This document shows positions 25,330 to 34,893 of a stretch of 64,000 nt of DNA, piece after piece. Position numbers and translations under genes: made by a program. Each line of letters starts with the position of its first letter. The stretch's first letter is position 1. The DNA comes from JACVRW01 sp963814095 (lineage in GTDB: Bacteria; Actinomycetota; Thermoleophilia; Solirubrobacterales; Thermoleophilaceae). Below the pieces are notes generated by a model. It did not search any database. It was given only the letters and a program-made list of their open reading frames with translations, and was not told where the DNA came from. The stretch spans positions 186,001-250,000 of the forward strand of contig CAWFBT010000006.1 of assembly GCA_963814095.1 (NCBI GenBank), given 5' to 3'.

Positions 25330-27000
25330 TCACCGACCGCGCGGTGCGGCGGGCGTCGTCGCCGCGCGCTCGTCGGCCATGCTGCTCGCGGCGCGCGTGG
25401 TGAACCGATGTCCGCTCACCGCGGTGAGAAAGGAATCGCGCTCGAGCGCGTACACCCGCGCCTCCGTGCGGGCGGTGACGGTCGCCGTCCGCGGCACATC
25501 GCGCAGCAGCGCGATCTCACCGAAGACGTCGCCCGCGCCGAGCGGCGGGAAGTCGCCGTCGCTGCGGGTCACGTCGAAGTCGCCGCTCGCGATCAGGTAG
25601 AAGCGATCGCCGAGATCGCCCTCGCTCACCACGGCGGTTCGCGCCGGCAGGTCGATGCGGTGGACGCTGTTGGCGAGGCTCTCCAGCGTCCCCAGGGGCA
25701 GCGGCGCGAACATCGGCACCGCGCGCAGCAGCGCGAACGCCTCCTCCGGCACCGACGTCCCCGCCTCGAAGCGCGCCAGGGCCCGCCAGCGCAATAGGAC
25801 GACGACGGGGAGCAGCAGGCCGAGCGCCACCAGCGCTCCGCGCACTCCGAGCAGCTCGATCAGCAGCGGTGCCGTGATCGCGCCGAGCCCGCACATCAGC
25901 CAGTAGCCGCTCTCCCAGACCGCGAACGCTCGTCCGAGCAGGTCGTCCGACGTCATCCGCTGCAGCAGGGTCACTCCGGCGATCTCGATCAGGCCGTAGC
26001 CGAGCCCCACGAACACGAACAGGCCCAGGGCCACGAACGTCAGATCGGGGACCGCCGCAAGCAGTACGAGACAGCCGCCTGCCAGCAGGCCACCCCCGGC
26101 CAGCCCGGCTGCGAGCCGGCCGCGACCGAGCAGCGCGATCGCCGCCGCGCCTGCGACGAGCCCGCCGACCCCCCACGCCGCGTTCAGCCAGCCGACGCCC
26201 TGCCCGCCGATGTCCAGCAGCTCGACCGCCAGCAGCACGATCAGCACGTCAACCGCTCCCTCGACGAAGGACCCGGCGCTCAGCAGGCCGACGACGAGCC
26301 GCAGGCTCGGCTCGCCGCCAACGGCCCGCAGGCCGGACACGAGCTCCGTGAGCGGCCGGTCCTCGTCGGTCCGCTCTCGGTGTGCGGGCACCGGGTCGCG
26401 CGGAACCCGCGCGAGCGGCCAGGCCGCCACCGCGTAGAGGGCGGCGGTGACGAGGAACGCCGTCTGCGCGCTCGCCGCCGCCACGAGGGCTCCGCCCATG
26501 ATCGACCCGACGAGGACACCGCCGTTGTCGACCGACGTCGTCAGCGCGTTCGAGGCCGCGAGCTGCCGCGGCGTGGCCGCTAGCGCAGGCAGCAGCGCGC
26601 ACTGGGCCGGGAGGTGGAACGTCTGAAGCACCGTGAAGATCGCACCAAGCACCAGCACCAGGGCGAGCGGCGCGTCCACGGCGACCGCAGCCGCGATCCC
26701 CGCCAAAGCGAGCGCCCGCGCCGCCTCCGTCGTCAGCAGCACGTCACGCCGCGAACCGCGGTCGACGAGCATGCCCGCGAGCGGCGCTGCGAGGCCGGCG
26801 GGCGCCATCGTCGCGAGCGTGGCCAGCCCGACGGCCGTGGCGCCGCCCGCGTTGTAGGCGTAGACGGCGAGGATGACCTGGAAGGCCCACTGGCCGAACG
26901 AGCTCAGCGCCCAGCTCGCCTGTAGGCGGCGCAGGCCGGCCGTCGCGAGCGCGTCGACGACGGTGCGCCGGAACGAGTCCGGCTGGCGCGAGTCCGCCAT
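25330..27000 (-). CDS. MFS transporter fused to a cyclic-nucleotide-binding domain
   Basis: 556 aa. Residues 1-410 form a 12-helix major facilitator of the enterobactin-exporter/MFS_3 type (FGQWAFQVILAVYAYNAGG, AGMLVDRGSRRDVLL, FEAGTSVPEE linker). Residues about 425-540 are a cNMP-binding domain: LFRAV-like helix (LLRAVPMFAPLPLGTLESLA), VVSEGDLGDRFYLIASGDFDV and the phosphate cassette FGEIALLRDVPRTATV. Such fusions suggest transport gated by cAMP or a similar ligand, or use of the domain as a sensor of membrane export. Substrate unknown. It stands alone between two minus-strand genes, with a hairpin upstream of its start. Confidence 0.88.
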   Translation of the reverse strand: MADSRQPDSFRRTVVDALATAGLRRLQASWALSSFGQWAFQVILAVYAYNAGGATAVGLATLATMAPAGLAAPLAGMLVDRGSRRDVLLTTEAARALALAGIAAAVAVDAPLALVLVLGAIFTVLQTFHLPAQCALLPALAATPRQLAASNALTTSVDNGGVLVGSIMGGALVAAASAQTAFLVTAALYAVAAWPLARVPRDPVPAHRERTDEDRPLTELVSGLRAVGGEPSLRLVVGLLSAGSFVEGAVDVLIVLLAVELLDIGGQGVGWLNAAWGVGGLVAGAAAIALLGRGRLAAGLAGGGLLAGGCLVLLAAVPDLTFVALGLFVFVGLGYGLIEIAGVTLLQRMTSDDLLGRAFAVWESGYWLMCGLGAITAPLLIELLGVRGALVALGLLLPVVVLLRWRALARFEAGTSVPEEAFALLRAVPMFAPLPLGTLESLANSVHRIDLPARTAVVSEGDLGDRFYLIASGDFDVTRSDGDFPPLGAGDVFGEIALLRDVPRTATVTARTEARVYALERDSFLTAVSGHRFTTRAASSMADERAATTPAAPRGR

Positions 27001-27071
27001 CGCGAGTGAGCCTAGATCGGGGCGCCGGGGGGCGCCAGTGGGTGCGGCCCGAGCGGAAGTTGGATCACCGA

Positions 27072-27106
27072 CCCGACTTGAGGTCGTGGGACGACCATAA
27101 GTCGGG
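27072..27106. terminator. Palindromic hairpin between gltD and the MFS gene
   Basis: Arms CCCGACTT and AAGTCGGG enclose a second stem GGTCGT/ACGACC with loop GGG. It lies 68 nt past the gltD stop in the direction of transcription, so it can terminate gltBD. Its internal plan (CGACTT, GTCGT, ACGAC and AAGTCG, each separated by three bases) is identical to the hairpin at 59935-59977. Confidence 0.65.
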
Positions 27107-27173
27107 CCAGTAGCCGAAGGCGACCTCGACGACGGCCCATCCCCTTCTTAGCCGTCGTCCGTCCGTGGCGGAG

Positions 27174-28743
27174 CTAGCGCTGGTCGCGCGGCCCCGACCA
27201 GAAGGCGTCGCCCACCGTGACGGTGCGGGCGATCTCAGCCTGGTGGCGAAGCGAGTAGGGGTCGCCGTCCTCGAAGGCGAACATCGCCTCGGCGGGGACG
27301 CGGCGGATCTCCCCCGAGCCACCCAGGTACTGGTCGACGACGCGGGCACAGCGGCGCCCCTCGGCGATCGCGGTGACCACGAGCGACTGGCCCACGCGGG
27401 CGTCCCCGCACGCGAACACGCCCTCGACCTTGGTCCCGTACACGGGCGCCTTCACGTTGCCGCGAGCGTCCCGGTCGAGGCGCAGCTCGCCGACGAGGCC
27501 CTCGTGCTCGGGATGGTTGAAGCCGATCGCGATCAGCACGAGGTCCGCGCGCTCCTCGAAGTCGCTGCCGGGGATCGCGTGCAGGTTGCGTGACGAGGTG
27601 CCCTCGACCCTCCGGCCGAGGACGCTCGCCACGCGTCCGCTCGGAACCGCGCAGCTCGATCACCTGGGTGCCGAAGCGGCGTTCGCCCCCCTCGTCCAGC
27701 GCGTAGGTGGTGAGGGTGCGCTTGGGCGGCAACGGCCACGGGGTGCCGGGCGGACGGCCGCGCTCGGGAAGCTGCGGGTAGACGTCGAGCAGCAGCACGT
27801 CCTCTGCGCCCTCGCGGACGGCGTTCGAGATGCAGTCCATGCCGGTGTCGCCGCCGCCCACTACGACGACGCGCTTGCCGGCCGCGCTGATCGTCTGCTC
27901 GGGCGGAGTCGCGCGGTGCGGGCGGCCCTCCATCGCGGCCACGGCACGGTTGCGCTGGTACAGGTACTCCATCGCGAAGTGGACGCCGTCGAGCTCGCGC
28001 CCGGGGACCCCCAGCTCACGGTGGACCCGCGATCCGATCGCCACCACCAGCGCGTCGTGGGTGCGCCGGAGCTCCTCGGCGCTCACGTCGACGCCCACGT
28101 CGACGTCGTAGCGGAACTCGATGCCCTCGTCATCGAGCAGGCTCACGCGCCGGTCGATGATCCACTTCTCGAGCTTGGCGTCGGGCACGCCGAAGCGCAG
28201 CAGTCCGCCCGGGCCCTCGTCACGCTCGTAGACGGTCACGCGGTGACCGAGCTTGTTGAGCTCGTCCGCCACCGCCAGCCCCGCCGGACCGGACCCGACC
28301 ACGGCGATGCTGCGGCCGCTGCGCAGTTCGGGCGGATCCGGTGCGATCCAGCCCTCCTCGAAGCCGCGCGTGACGATCGCGAGCTCGATCTGCTCGATCG
28401 TGACGGGGTCGTCGTTGATGTCGAGCACGCAGGCCGACTCGCAGGGCGCCGGGCAGATCAGGCCTGTGAACTCGGGGAAGTTGTTGGTCGCGTGGAGCTT
28501 GAGCAGCGCGTCGCGCCACTGGTTGCGGTAGACGAGGTCGTTCCAGTCGGGGATGAGGTTGCCGAGCGGGCAGCCCTCGTGGCAGAACGGCACGCCGCAA
28601 TCCATGCAGCGCGCGCCCTGGTCGCGCAGGACACGCTCCTCGGGCAGCCCGAAGTACTGGTGGTAGTCACCCACGCGCTCCTGCGGGTCGCGCTTCTCGA
28701 AGCCGACCCGCTCGAGTCGCAGGAAACCGCCGAGCTCTCCCAT
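27174..28743 (-). CDS. gltD: Glutamate synthase small subunit, frameshifted near the 3' end
   Basis: Beta subunit of NADPH-glutamate synthase. N-terminal iron-sulfur cysteines (CMDCGVPFCHEGCPLGN and CPAPCESACVL), FAD motif VVGSGPAGLAVADEL and NADPH motif VVVGGGDTGMDC. One surplus base near 27635 shifts the frame after TQVIELRGSE; the C-terminus continues as VASVLGRRVEG to ADLVLIAIGFNHPEHEG and GVFACGDARVGQSLVV in the next frame and ends at 27174. The ATG shares one base with the gltB stop (TGATG). It passes electrons from NADPH to GltB for glutamate synthesis from glutamine and 2-oxoglutarate. Confidence 0.9.
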
Positions 28744-31700
28744 CAGGTCGCGCTCTTCGCGGGCGTGGGGGCGTCCACCGGAAGGGTCGGTGCGTGCGGC
28801 GCCGCCGCGGCGTAGCCCGGCGTCGCCATCGGCCCAGCCGCCGCGGCGGCCACCTCGGCCTCGCCCTCCGCCGAGGCCTCGGCGAGCGCCCGCCGGTAGT
28901 CATGCGGCATGACCTTGACCATCGAGTTGAGCGAGCCGGCCCAGTCGGCGAGCACGCCCTCCGCGACGCCCGAGCCGGTGCGCTCCATGTGCTCCTGGAT
29001 CCAGCCGCGCAGCTCCTCCTCCTCGTCGGGCGTGATCGCGTCGAAGCCGACGAGCTCGGTGTTGCAGCGAGCTCGGAAGCCGCCGTCCACGTCGAGCACG
29101 TAGGCGATGCCGCCGCTCATGCCCGCCGCGAAGTTGATGCCGGTCGGCCCGAGGACGACCACTCGGCCGCCGGTCATGTACTCGCAGCCGTGGTCACCGA
29201 TGCCCTCGACGACCGCGATCGCGCCGGAGTTGCGAACCGCGAAGCGCTCGCCCGCGAGCCCGCGGAAGAAGGCGCGACCGGAGGTGGCGCCGTACAGCAC
29301 GGTGTTGCCGACGATCACGTTGTCCTCCGCCACGAACGTCGCCGCGGCGGGCGGCCGCACTACCACCGTGCCGCCGGAGAGCCCCTTGCCGCAGTAGTCG
29401 TTCGCGTCGCCCTCCAGGAGCAGCTCGACCCCGCTCGCGAGCCAGGCGCCGAAGCTCTGGCCGGCGGATCCCTCGAGCCGCACCGAAATGCTGCCCTCAG
29501 GCAGGCCCTCATCGCCGTGAGCCCGCGCGATCTCGCCGGACAGGAGCCCGCCGACCGCGCGGTTCTTGTTCTCGATGCGGCGCTCGAGCCGCACCGGCTG
29601 GCCCTCCTCGATCGCCGGCCGGCAGCGCTGCAGCAGGTCGACGTCGATCGAGTCGTAAAGCACCGGGTCGGGGCGGCGCACCTGGTGCCGCGGAGTGTCC
29701 TCGCGGACGTTCTCGGGCACGGCGAGCAGCGGCGTGAGGTCGACCCCCTGCGCCTTCCAGTGGTCGACGGCGTCCTCGGTCTCGAGCAGCTCGGTGCGTC
29801 CGATCAGCTGGTCCACCGAGCGCACACCGAGCTGGGCCATCAGCCCGCGCGCCTCCTCGGCGACCATGAACAGGTAGTTGACGACGTGCTCGGGCTGGCC
29901 CTCGAAGCGCGCCCGCAGCTCCGGGTCCTGCGTCGCCACGCCCACCGGGCAGGTGTTGAGGTGGCAGACGCGCATCATCACGCAGCCGAGTGCGATCAGG
30001 GGCGCCGTGGAGAAGCCGAACTCGTCCGCGCCGAGGATGGCGGCGATCACGACGTCGCGGCCGGTGCGCATCTGGCCGTCGACCTCGACGAGGATGCGCG
30101 AGCGCAGGTCGTTGCGCAGCAGCGTCTGCTGGGTCTCGGCGAGCCCGATCTCCCAGGGGATGCCGGCGTGGTGGATCGAGGCCTGAGGCGACGCGCCCGT
30201 GCCGCCGTCGTGGCCGGCGACGACCACGTGGTCCGCGTTCGCCTTCGCGACGCCGGCCGCGACGGTCCCCACGCCCACCTCGGACACGAGCTTGACCGAG
30301 ATGCGGGCGCGCGGGTTCGCGCAGCGCAGGTCGTAGATCAGCTGCTTCAGGTCCTCGATCGAGTAGATGTCGTGGTGCGGCGGCGGCGAGATCAGGCCGA
30401 CGCCCTGCGTCGAGTGGCGCAGGCGGGCGATGTAGCGGTCGACCTTGTGGCCCGGCAGCTGGCCGCCCTCGCCGGGCTTGGCGCCCTGAGCGACCTTGAT
30501 CTGGAGCTCGTCCGCGTTGACGAGGTAGTTGACGGTCACGCCGAAGCGCCCCGAGGCGACCTGCTTGATCGACGAGCGGCGCTCGTCCTTGAAGCGCTCG
30601 GGGTCCTCTCCGCCCTCGCCCGTGTTCGACTTGCCGCCGAGCCGGTTCATGCCGGCGGCGAGCGTCTCGTGCGCCTCGGGCGACAGCGCGCCGAGCGACA
30701 TGCCGCCCGACTTGAAGCGCCTGACGATCTCCGACGCGGGCTCCACCTCGTCCAGTGGAACGCCCTCGCCCATCTCGCGGAAGCGCAGCAGCCCGCGCAG
30801 CGCGGACTTCGGCACCGCGACCTCGTTCACGTAGGTCGCGAAGCGCTCGTAAGCGTCGGCGCCGCCCTCGTTACGGGCGGCCTGCTGCAGCGTCGCGATC
30901 GTCTCCGGGTTCCAGCCGTGGAACTCGCCCTCGCGGCGCCAGGCGTAGACGCCGCCGGCGGGCAGCAGCTCCGAGCTCGCGGCCGGGTAGGCGCGCCGAT
31001 GGCGGTCGAGGCACTCCCAGGCGAGCACGTTCAGTCCCACCCCGCCGACGCGCGACGGCGTCCCCGTGAAGTACCTGTCGACGATCTCCTGCTCGAGGCC
31101 GACAGCCTCGAAGATCTGAGCGCCCGTGTAGGAGCGGATCGTGGAGATCCCCATCTTCGAGAGGATCTTGAGCAGGCCCTTCCCGATCGCCTTGATCGTC
31201 CGCTGCACCGCCTCCTCGGGGTCCATGCCCTCCGGCAGGCGCCCCTCGCGGTGGAGGGTGTAGAGCGACTCGAACATCACGTACGGGTTGACCGCCGAGG
31301 CGCCGTAGCCGATCAGGCAGGCCAGGTGGTGGATCTCCTTGGCCTGACCCGTCTCCACCACGAGGCCGATCTGGAGCCGGGTGCCCTCGCGCACGAGGTG
31401 GTGGTGGACCGCACCGACGGCCAGCAGCGAGGGCATCGCCGCGCGGTCGGCGCCGAGGTTGCGGTCCGACAGGATGATGATGTTGACCCCGCGCGCGACG
31501 AGCTCGGAGGCCTCGGCGCAGATCTCCTCGAGCCGCTTCTCCATCCCCATCGCGCCCTGCGAGACCGGCCAGGTCATGTCGATCGTGCGCGCCTCGAAGA
31601 CGCTGTGGTCGACCTGGCGCAGCTTCTCGAGCTGCGGGCTGCGCAGCAGCGGCTGCGGCATCACGAGCTGGTGGCAGTGGTCGGGCGTCTCGCCGAGCAG

Positions 31701-33314
31701 GTTGATCTCCGGGCCGATGCAGGCCTCGAGGCTCATCACGACCTGTTCGCGGATCGGGTCGATCGCCGGGTTCGTGACCTGCGCGAACAGCTGCTTGAAG
31801 TAGGAGAAGAGCGGCGGGCGCGTGTCCGACATCACCGCCAGCGCGGTGTCGTTGCCCATCGAGCCGGTCGGCTCGGTGGCGTCGCGCGCCATCGGCACGA
31901 GCGACACGCGCAGGTCCTCCTCGGTCCAGCCGAAGGCGAGCTGCTTGGCGCGCATCGGCTCGACGCGCGGCACCCGCGGCGTCTTCTCGGGCAGGTCCTC
32001 GATGTGCACGACGCGGTCGGACAGCCACTGGCCGTAGGGGCGCCGCTTTGCCAGACCGCGCTTGATCTCGTCGTCGGGCACGACGCGCTCCGCCTCGAGG
32101 TCGACGAAGAAGAGCTTGCCCGGCAGCAGCCGTCCCTTCGCCTCGACCTCCTCCGGCGGGAAGTCGATCACGCCAGTCTCCGAGGCGAACACGACCCAGC
32201 CGTCCTTGCTGACGAGCCAGCGCCCCGGTCGCAGGCCGTTGCGGTCGAGCGTCGCCCCGATCACGCGCCCGTCCGAGAAGGCGACGGCCGCGGGCCCGTC
32301 CCAGGGCTCGACGAGCGACGAGTGGTAGGCGTAGAAGTCGCGCACCTCGTCCGGCAGGTCGGGCCGGCCGCGGAAGGCCTCCGGGATCAACATCGACATC
32401 GCGTGCTCGGGCGAGCGGCCGCCGAGCACGAGCAGCTCGAGCAGGCCGTCGAGCGACGCCGAGTCGGAGATGTCGTCGCGCAGCAGCGGGCGGATCTTGG
32501 CCACGTCGTCGCCGAACAGCGGCGATGCCAGCTGCAGCTCGCGGGCGCGCATCCAGTTGCGGTTGCCGCGCAGCGTGTTGATCTCGCCGTTGTGGGCGAG
32601 CATCCGATAGGGGTGCGCGAGCTCCCAGCTCGGGAAGGTGTTGGTGGAGAAGCGCGAGTGGACGAGCGCGAGCCGGCTGACGACGCGCTCGTCGCGCAGG
32701 TCGGGGTAGTAGCGCGGCAGCTGCGGAGCGGTCAGCATCCCCTTGTAGACGACCGTCCGCGAGGAGAGGCTCGGCAGCGACAGGTCGGCGAGGTTCGCCC
32801 GCTCGACCATGCGGCGGATCACGTACAGCCGGCGCTCGAGCGCATCCTGGTCGGCGACCGATTCGTCCGCCGCGATGAACAGCTGGGCGATCCTTGGCGC
32901 CACCGAGCGCGCCGTCGTCCCGCAGGCGCCCTCGGCCACCGGCACGTCGCGCCAGCCGAGCACGTGTTGGCCCTGTTCCTCGACCGTCTCCTCGAGCAGC
33001 CGCATGGCCTCCGCCGGGTTGCCGGGCGGGAGGAAGCACATCGCCACCCCATAGCGGCCCGCGGGCGGCAGCTCGAAGTCCACCTCGTCGCGCAGGAAGG
33101 CGTCGGGGATCTGGAGCAGGATGCCGGCGCCGTCGCCCGTGTCGGGGTCGGCGCCCTCGGCCCCGCGGTGCTCCATGTGCTCGAGCGCGCTCAGCGCACA
33201 GCTGACCACCTCGTTCGAGGCGGGCGCACGCAACCGCGCCACGAAGGCGACGCCGCAGGCGTCGTGCTCGTAGCTCGCGTCGTACAGGCCATGCGCTGCC
33301 TGCAGCGGGGTCAC
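28743..33314 (-). CDS. gltB: Glutamate synthase large subunit
   Basis: 1523 aa, full length for the family. The N-terminal class II glutamine amidotransferase begins at Cys20 (EHDACGVAFVARL); the leader is probably removed to expose this cysteine. The central and FMN/synthase domains contain GGKSNTGEGGED, HDGGTGASPQASIHHAG and the 3Fe-4S motif CVMMRVCHLNTCPVG. The C-terminal glutamate-synthase helix domain is GDANDYCGKGLSGGTVVV. The proposed GTG start directly abuts AAGAGGAG, an unusually close ribosome site, so initiation a few codons downstream is possible. It forms an operon with gltD. The very long open frame on the opposite strand is a codon-bias shadow. Confidence 0.95.
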   Translation of the reverse strand: MTPLQAAHGLYDASYEHDACGVAFVARLRAPASNEVVSCALSALEHMEHRGAEGADPDTGDGAGILLQIPDAFLRDEVDFELPPAGRYGVAMCFLPPGNPAEAMRLLEETVEEQGQHVLGWRDVPVAEGACGTTARSVAPRIAQLFIAADESVADQDALERRLYVIRRMVERANLADLSLPSLSSRTVVYKGMLTAPQLPRYYPDLRDERVVSRLALVHSRFSTNTFPSWELAHPYRMLAHNGEINTLRGNRNWMRARELQLASPLFGDDVAKIRPLLRDDISDSASLDGLLELLVLGGRSPEHAMSMLIPEAFRGRPDLPDEVRDFYAYHSSLVEPWDGPAAVAFSDGRVIGATLDRNGLRPGRWLVSKDGWVVFASETGVIDFPPEEVEAKGRLLPGKLFFVDLEAERVVPDDEIKRGLAKRRPYGQWLSDRVVHIEDLPEKTPRVPRVEPMRAKQLAFGWTEEDLRVSLVPMARDATEPTGSMGNDTALAVMSDTRPPLFSYFKQLFAQVTNPAIDPIREQVVMSLEACIGPEINLLGETPDHCHQLVMPQPLLRSPQLEKLRQVDHSVFEARTIDMTWPVSQGAMGMEKRLEEICAEASELVARGVNIIILSDRNLGADRAAMPSLLAVGAVHHHLVREGTRLQIGLVVETGQAKEIHHLACLIGYGASAVNPYVMFESLYTLHREGRLPEGMDPEEAVQRTIKAIGKGLLKILSKMGISTIRSYTGAQIFEAVGLEQEIVDRYFTGTPSRVGGVGLNVLAWECLDRHRRAYPAASSELLPAGGVYAWRREGEFHGWNPETIATLQQAARNEGGADAYERFATYVNEVAVPKSALRGLLRFREMGEGVPLDEVEPASEIVRRFKSGGMSLGALSPEAHETLAAGMNRLGGKSNTGEGGEDPERFKDERRSSIKQVASGRFGVTVNYLVNADELQIKVAQGAKPGEGGQLPGHKVDRYIARLRHSTQGVGLISPPPHHDIYSIEDLKQLIYDLRCANPRARISVKLVSEVGVGTVAAGVAKANADHVVVAGHDGGTGASPQASIHHAGIPWEIGLAETQQTLLRNDLRSRILVEVDGQMRTGRDVVIAAILGADEFGFSTAPLIALGCVMMRVCHLNTCPVGVATQDPELRARFEGQPEHVVNYLFMVAEEARGLMAQLGVRSVDQLIGRTELLETEDAVDHWKAQGVDLTPLLAVPENVREDTPRHQVRRPDPVLYDSIDVDLLQRCRPAIEEGQPVRLERRIENKNRAVGGLLSGEIARAHGDEGLPEGSISVRLEGSAGQSFGAWLASGVELLLEGDANDYCGKGLSGGTVVVRPPAAATFVAEDNVIVGNTVLYGATSGRAFFRGLAGERFAVRNSGAIAVVEGIGDHGCEYMTGGRVVVLGPTGINFAAGMSGGIAYVLDVDGGFRARCNTELVGFDAITPDEEEELRGWIQEHMERTGSGVAEGVLADWAGSLNSMVKVMPHDYRRALAEASAEGEAEVAAAAAGPMATPGYAAAAPHAPTLPVDAPTPAKSAT

Positions 33315-33448
33315 CTCCTCTTAGTGATTTCCGCCCTTTCGGCTGGGGCGGTAGCGACGGGGACGGGGGCGCAAAAAGATACCGAGAACCAGGCCCCTTT
33401 TTCGAAGGCAGCACGTGGGCCGCGCCCCGGCCTGGGTATGGTCGCCCC

Positions 33449-34249
33449 GTGGGCGACACGATCACCGTTCTCTCCCAGAAGGGCGGCACCGGCAAGACGA
33501 CGATGGTCAGGACGCTGGCGGACGTCTTCCGGCGCGTCGGGATGGACGTGCTCGTGGCCGATCTCGACCCTCAGGGAAACCTCTCCGACTACTTCGACGT
33601 GCCCCCCGATGTCTCCCCCACGGTGGCCGACGTCCTGGCGGGCCAGGCGAAGGCGGCCGACGCCGTACACGACGGCGTGCTGCCCGCCAACCTGGGCCTC
33701 GCAGAGGCGGAGCTCGTGCTCGGCGGCAAGATGGGGCGCGAGCTGACGCTCAAGCGGGCCCTGCGCGAGCTGCGCAAGGACTACGACCTGGTCCTGATCG
33801 ACTGCCCGCCGGCGCTCGGGCTGCTGACCATCAACTCGCTCGTCGCAGCCGACCACGCCCTGATCTCGAGCGAGGCCGAGTACTTCTCGCTGCAGGGAGT
33901 CGAGCAGGCGCTCGAGGTGGTCGAGCTCGCCAAGGAGTCGCTCCACCCGGAGCTCGACTGGCTCGGCGTCGTCCTCAACATCGCCGACATGCGGCTCGTC
34001 CACTCGCGCGAGGCGCAGGCGCAGCTGAGAGAGCGCTTCGGCGAGAAGGTCTTCGACACGGTGATCCGGCGCAGCGTCCGCTACGCCGAGTCGTCCGAGC
34101 GCGGCGTCTCGATCCTCGACTACGCGCCGTCGCTCGGCGCCGACTACCTGAGCCTTGCCGCCGAGATCCTCGAGCGTCTCGGTGGCTTCGAGGAGCAAGC
34201 CGAGCGCCTGGCGTCGCTCCGCGCCGAGCTGGCACCCGCCCCAGGCTGA
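33449..34249 (+). CDS. ParA/Soj-type ATPase, no ParB partner
   Basis: 266 aa from GTG 33449. Deviant Walker A KGGTGKTT (residues about 11-18) with the signature lysine, Walker A' DLDPQGNLSDYF and Walker B DYDLVLIDCPPALGLLT. Typical of chromosome/plasmid partitioning ATPases, also of ParA-like proteins that position surface or envelope complexes. No parB or parS-like gene adjoins. It is followed after 68 bp by a membrane coiled-coil gene and a secreted repeat protein on the same strand, which suggests an envelope-positioning role rather than DNA segregation. This is inference from neighbourhood. Confidence 0.9.
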   Translation: MGDTITVLSQKGGTGKTTMVRTLADVFRRVGMDVLVADLDPQGNLSDYFDVPPDVSPTVADVLAGQAKAADAVHDGVLPANLGLAEAELVLGGKMGRELTLKRALRELRKDYDLVLIDCPPALGLLTINSLVAADHALISSEAEYFSLQGVEQALEVVELAKESLHPELDWLGVVLNIADMRLVHSREAQAQLRERFGEKVFDTVIRRSVRYAESSERGVSILDYAPSLGADYLSLAAEILERLGGFEEQAERLASLRAELAPAPG

Positions 34250-34317
34250 CACACGGTCGTCCCCCGGTGGTGGGATAGTTCCACCGTTCTGGTCCCCCCA
34301 GCGAAAGGACTCTCGCT

Positions 34318-34893
34318 TTGACGACCTCACCCGCAGGCGGCCCGCCGCCGGGTGATGATCCTCCTGCCCGCGACTCGCGCGCGACCACATGGATGATCGT
34401 CTCCGGCGTCCTGGCGCTCGTCGCCATCGGACTCGGGATCTGGGCCTTCACCACCAAGTCGGACCTCGATGACGCCAACGACAAGCTCGACGCGTCTCAG
34501 CAGGAGCGCTCGAGCGAGCAGCAGTCCGCGCAATCGGATGAACAGCGGCTGCAGGCCTTCGGCGCTCGCGAGCGCGCGGCCTTCCAGCGCGTGAAGCGGC
34601 AGTTCATTCGCGGCGAGGCTCAGGCCCGCAACCTCAAGGCGACGATCCAGAAGGAGTCCTCGGATCTGGACGCCGCACGCAACCAGGCGAGTGCGGCCGA
34701 GGGCGAGGATCAGAAGACACAGGCCGCGCTGAACACCGCCCGGCAGCAGGCTCAGCTCGCATCGGTGTGCGTTCAGGGCGCGGTGAGCGCGATCGACAAG
34801 TTCTTCAACGCGGCGAGCGCGAAGGCCGGCGCCAATGCCGCCGTCGCGGAGCTCGAGTCGATCCAGGACCAATGCAAGAAGGCGGATCAATGA
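34318..34893 (+). CDS. Single-pass membrane protein with extracellular coiled coil
   Basis: 191 aa from TTG 34318 with AAAGGA upstream. A Pro/Gly-rich cytoplasmic start, one membrane helix (about 24-46, TTWMIVSGVLALVAIGLGIWAF), then a long heptad-like region rich in Ala, Gln, Glu and Lys (about 48-150), ending with two cysteines (SVCVQGAV and DQCKKADQ). No recognised family. The stop overlaps the start of the next gene in ATGA, so the two products are made together. Confidence 0.75.
   Translation: MTTSPAGGPPPGDDPPARDSRATTWMIVSGVLALVAIGLGIWAFTTKSDLDDANDKLDASQQERSSEQQSAQSDEQRLQAFGARERAAFQRVKRQFIRGEAQARNLKATIQKESSDLDAARNQASAAEGEDQKTQAALNTARQQAQLASVCVQGAVSAIDKFFNAASAKAGANAAVAELESIQDQCKKADQ

Noticed and set aside
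33315..33448. Riboswitch upstream of gltB
   Set aside because: Only a 6-bp stem is visible and no known riboswitch core matches; too weak to call.
28794..33746. 1650-codon open frame opposite gltB
   Set aside because: It mirrors gltB codon bias in G+C-rich DNA; its protein is rich in Arg/Ala/His/Asp without any domain, while gltB on the other strand has all conserved motifs.
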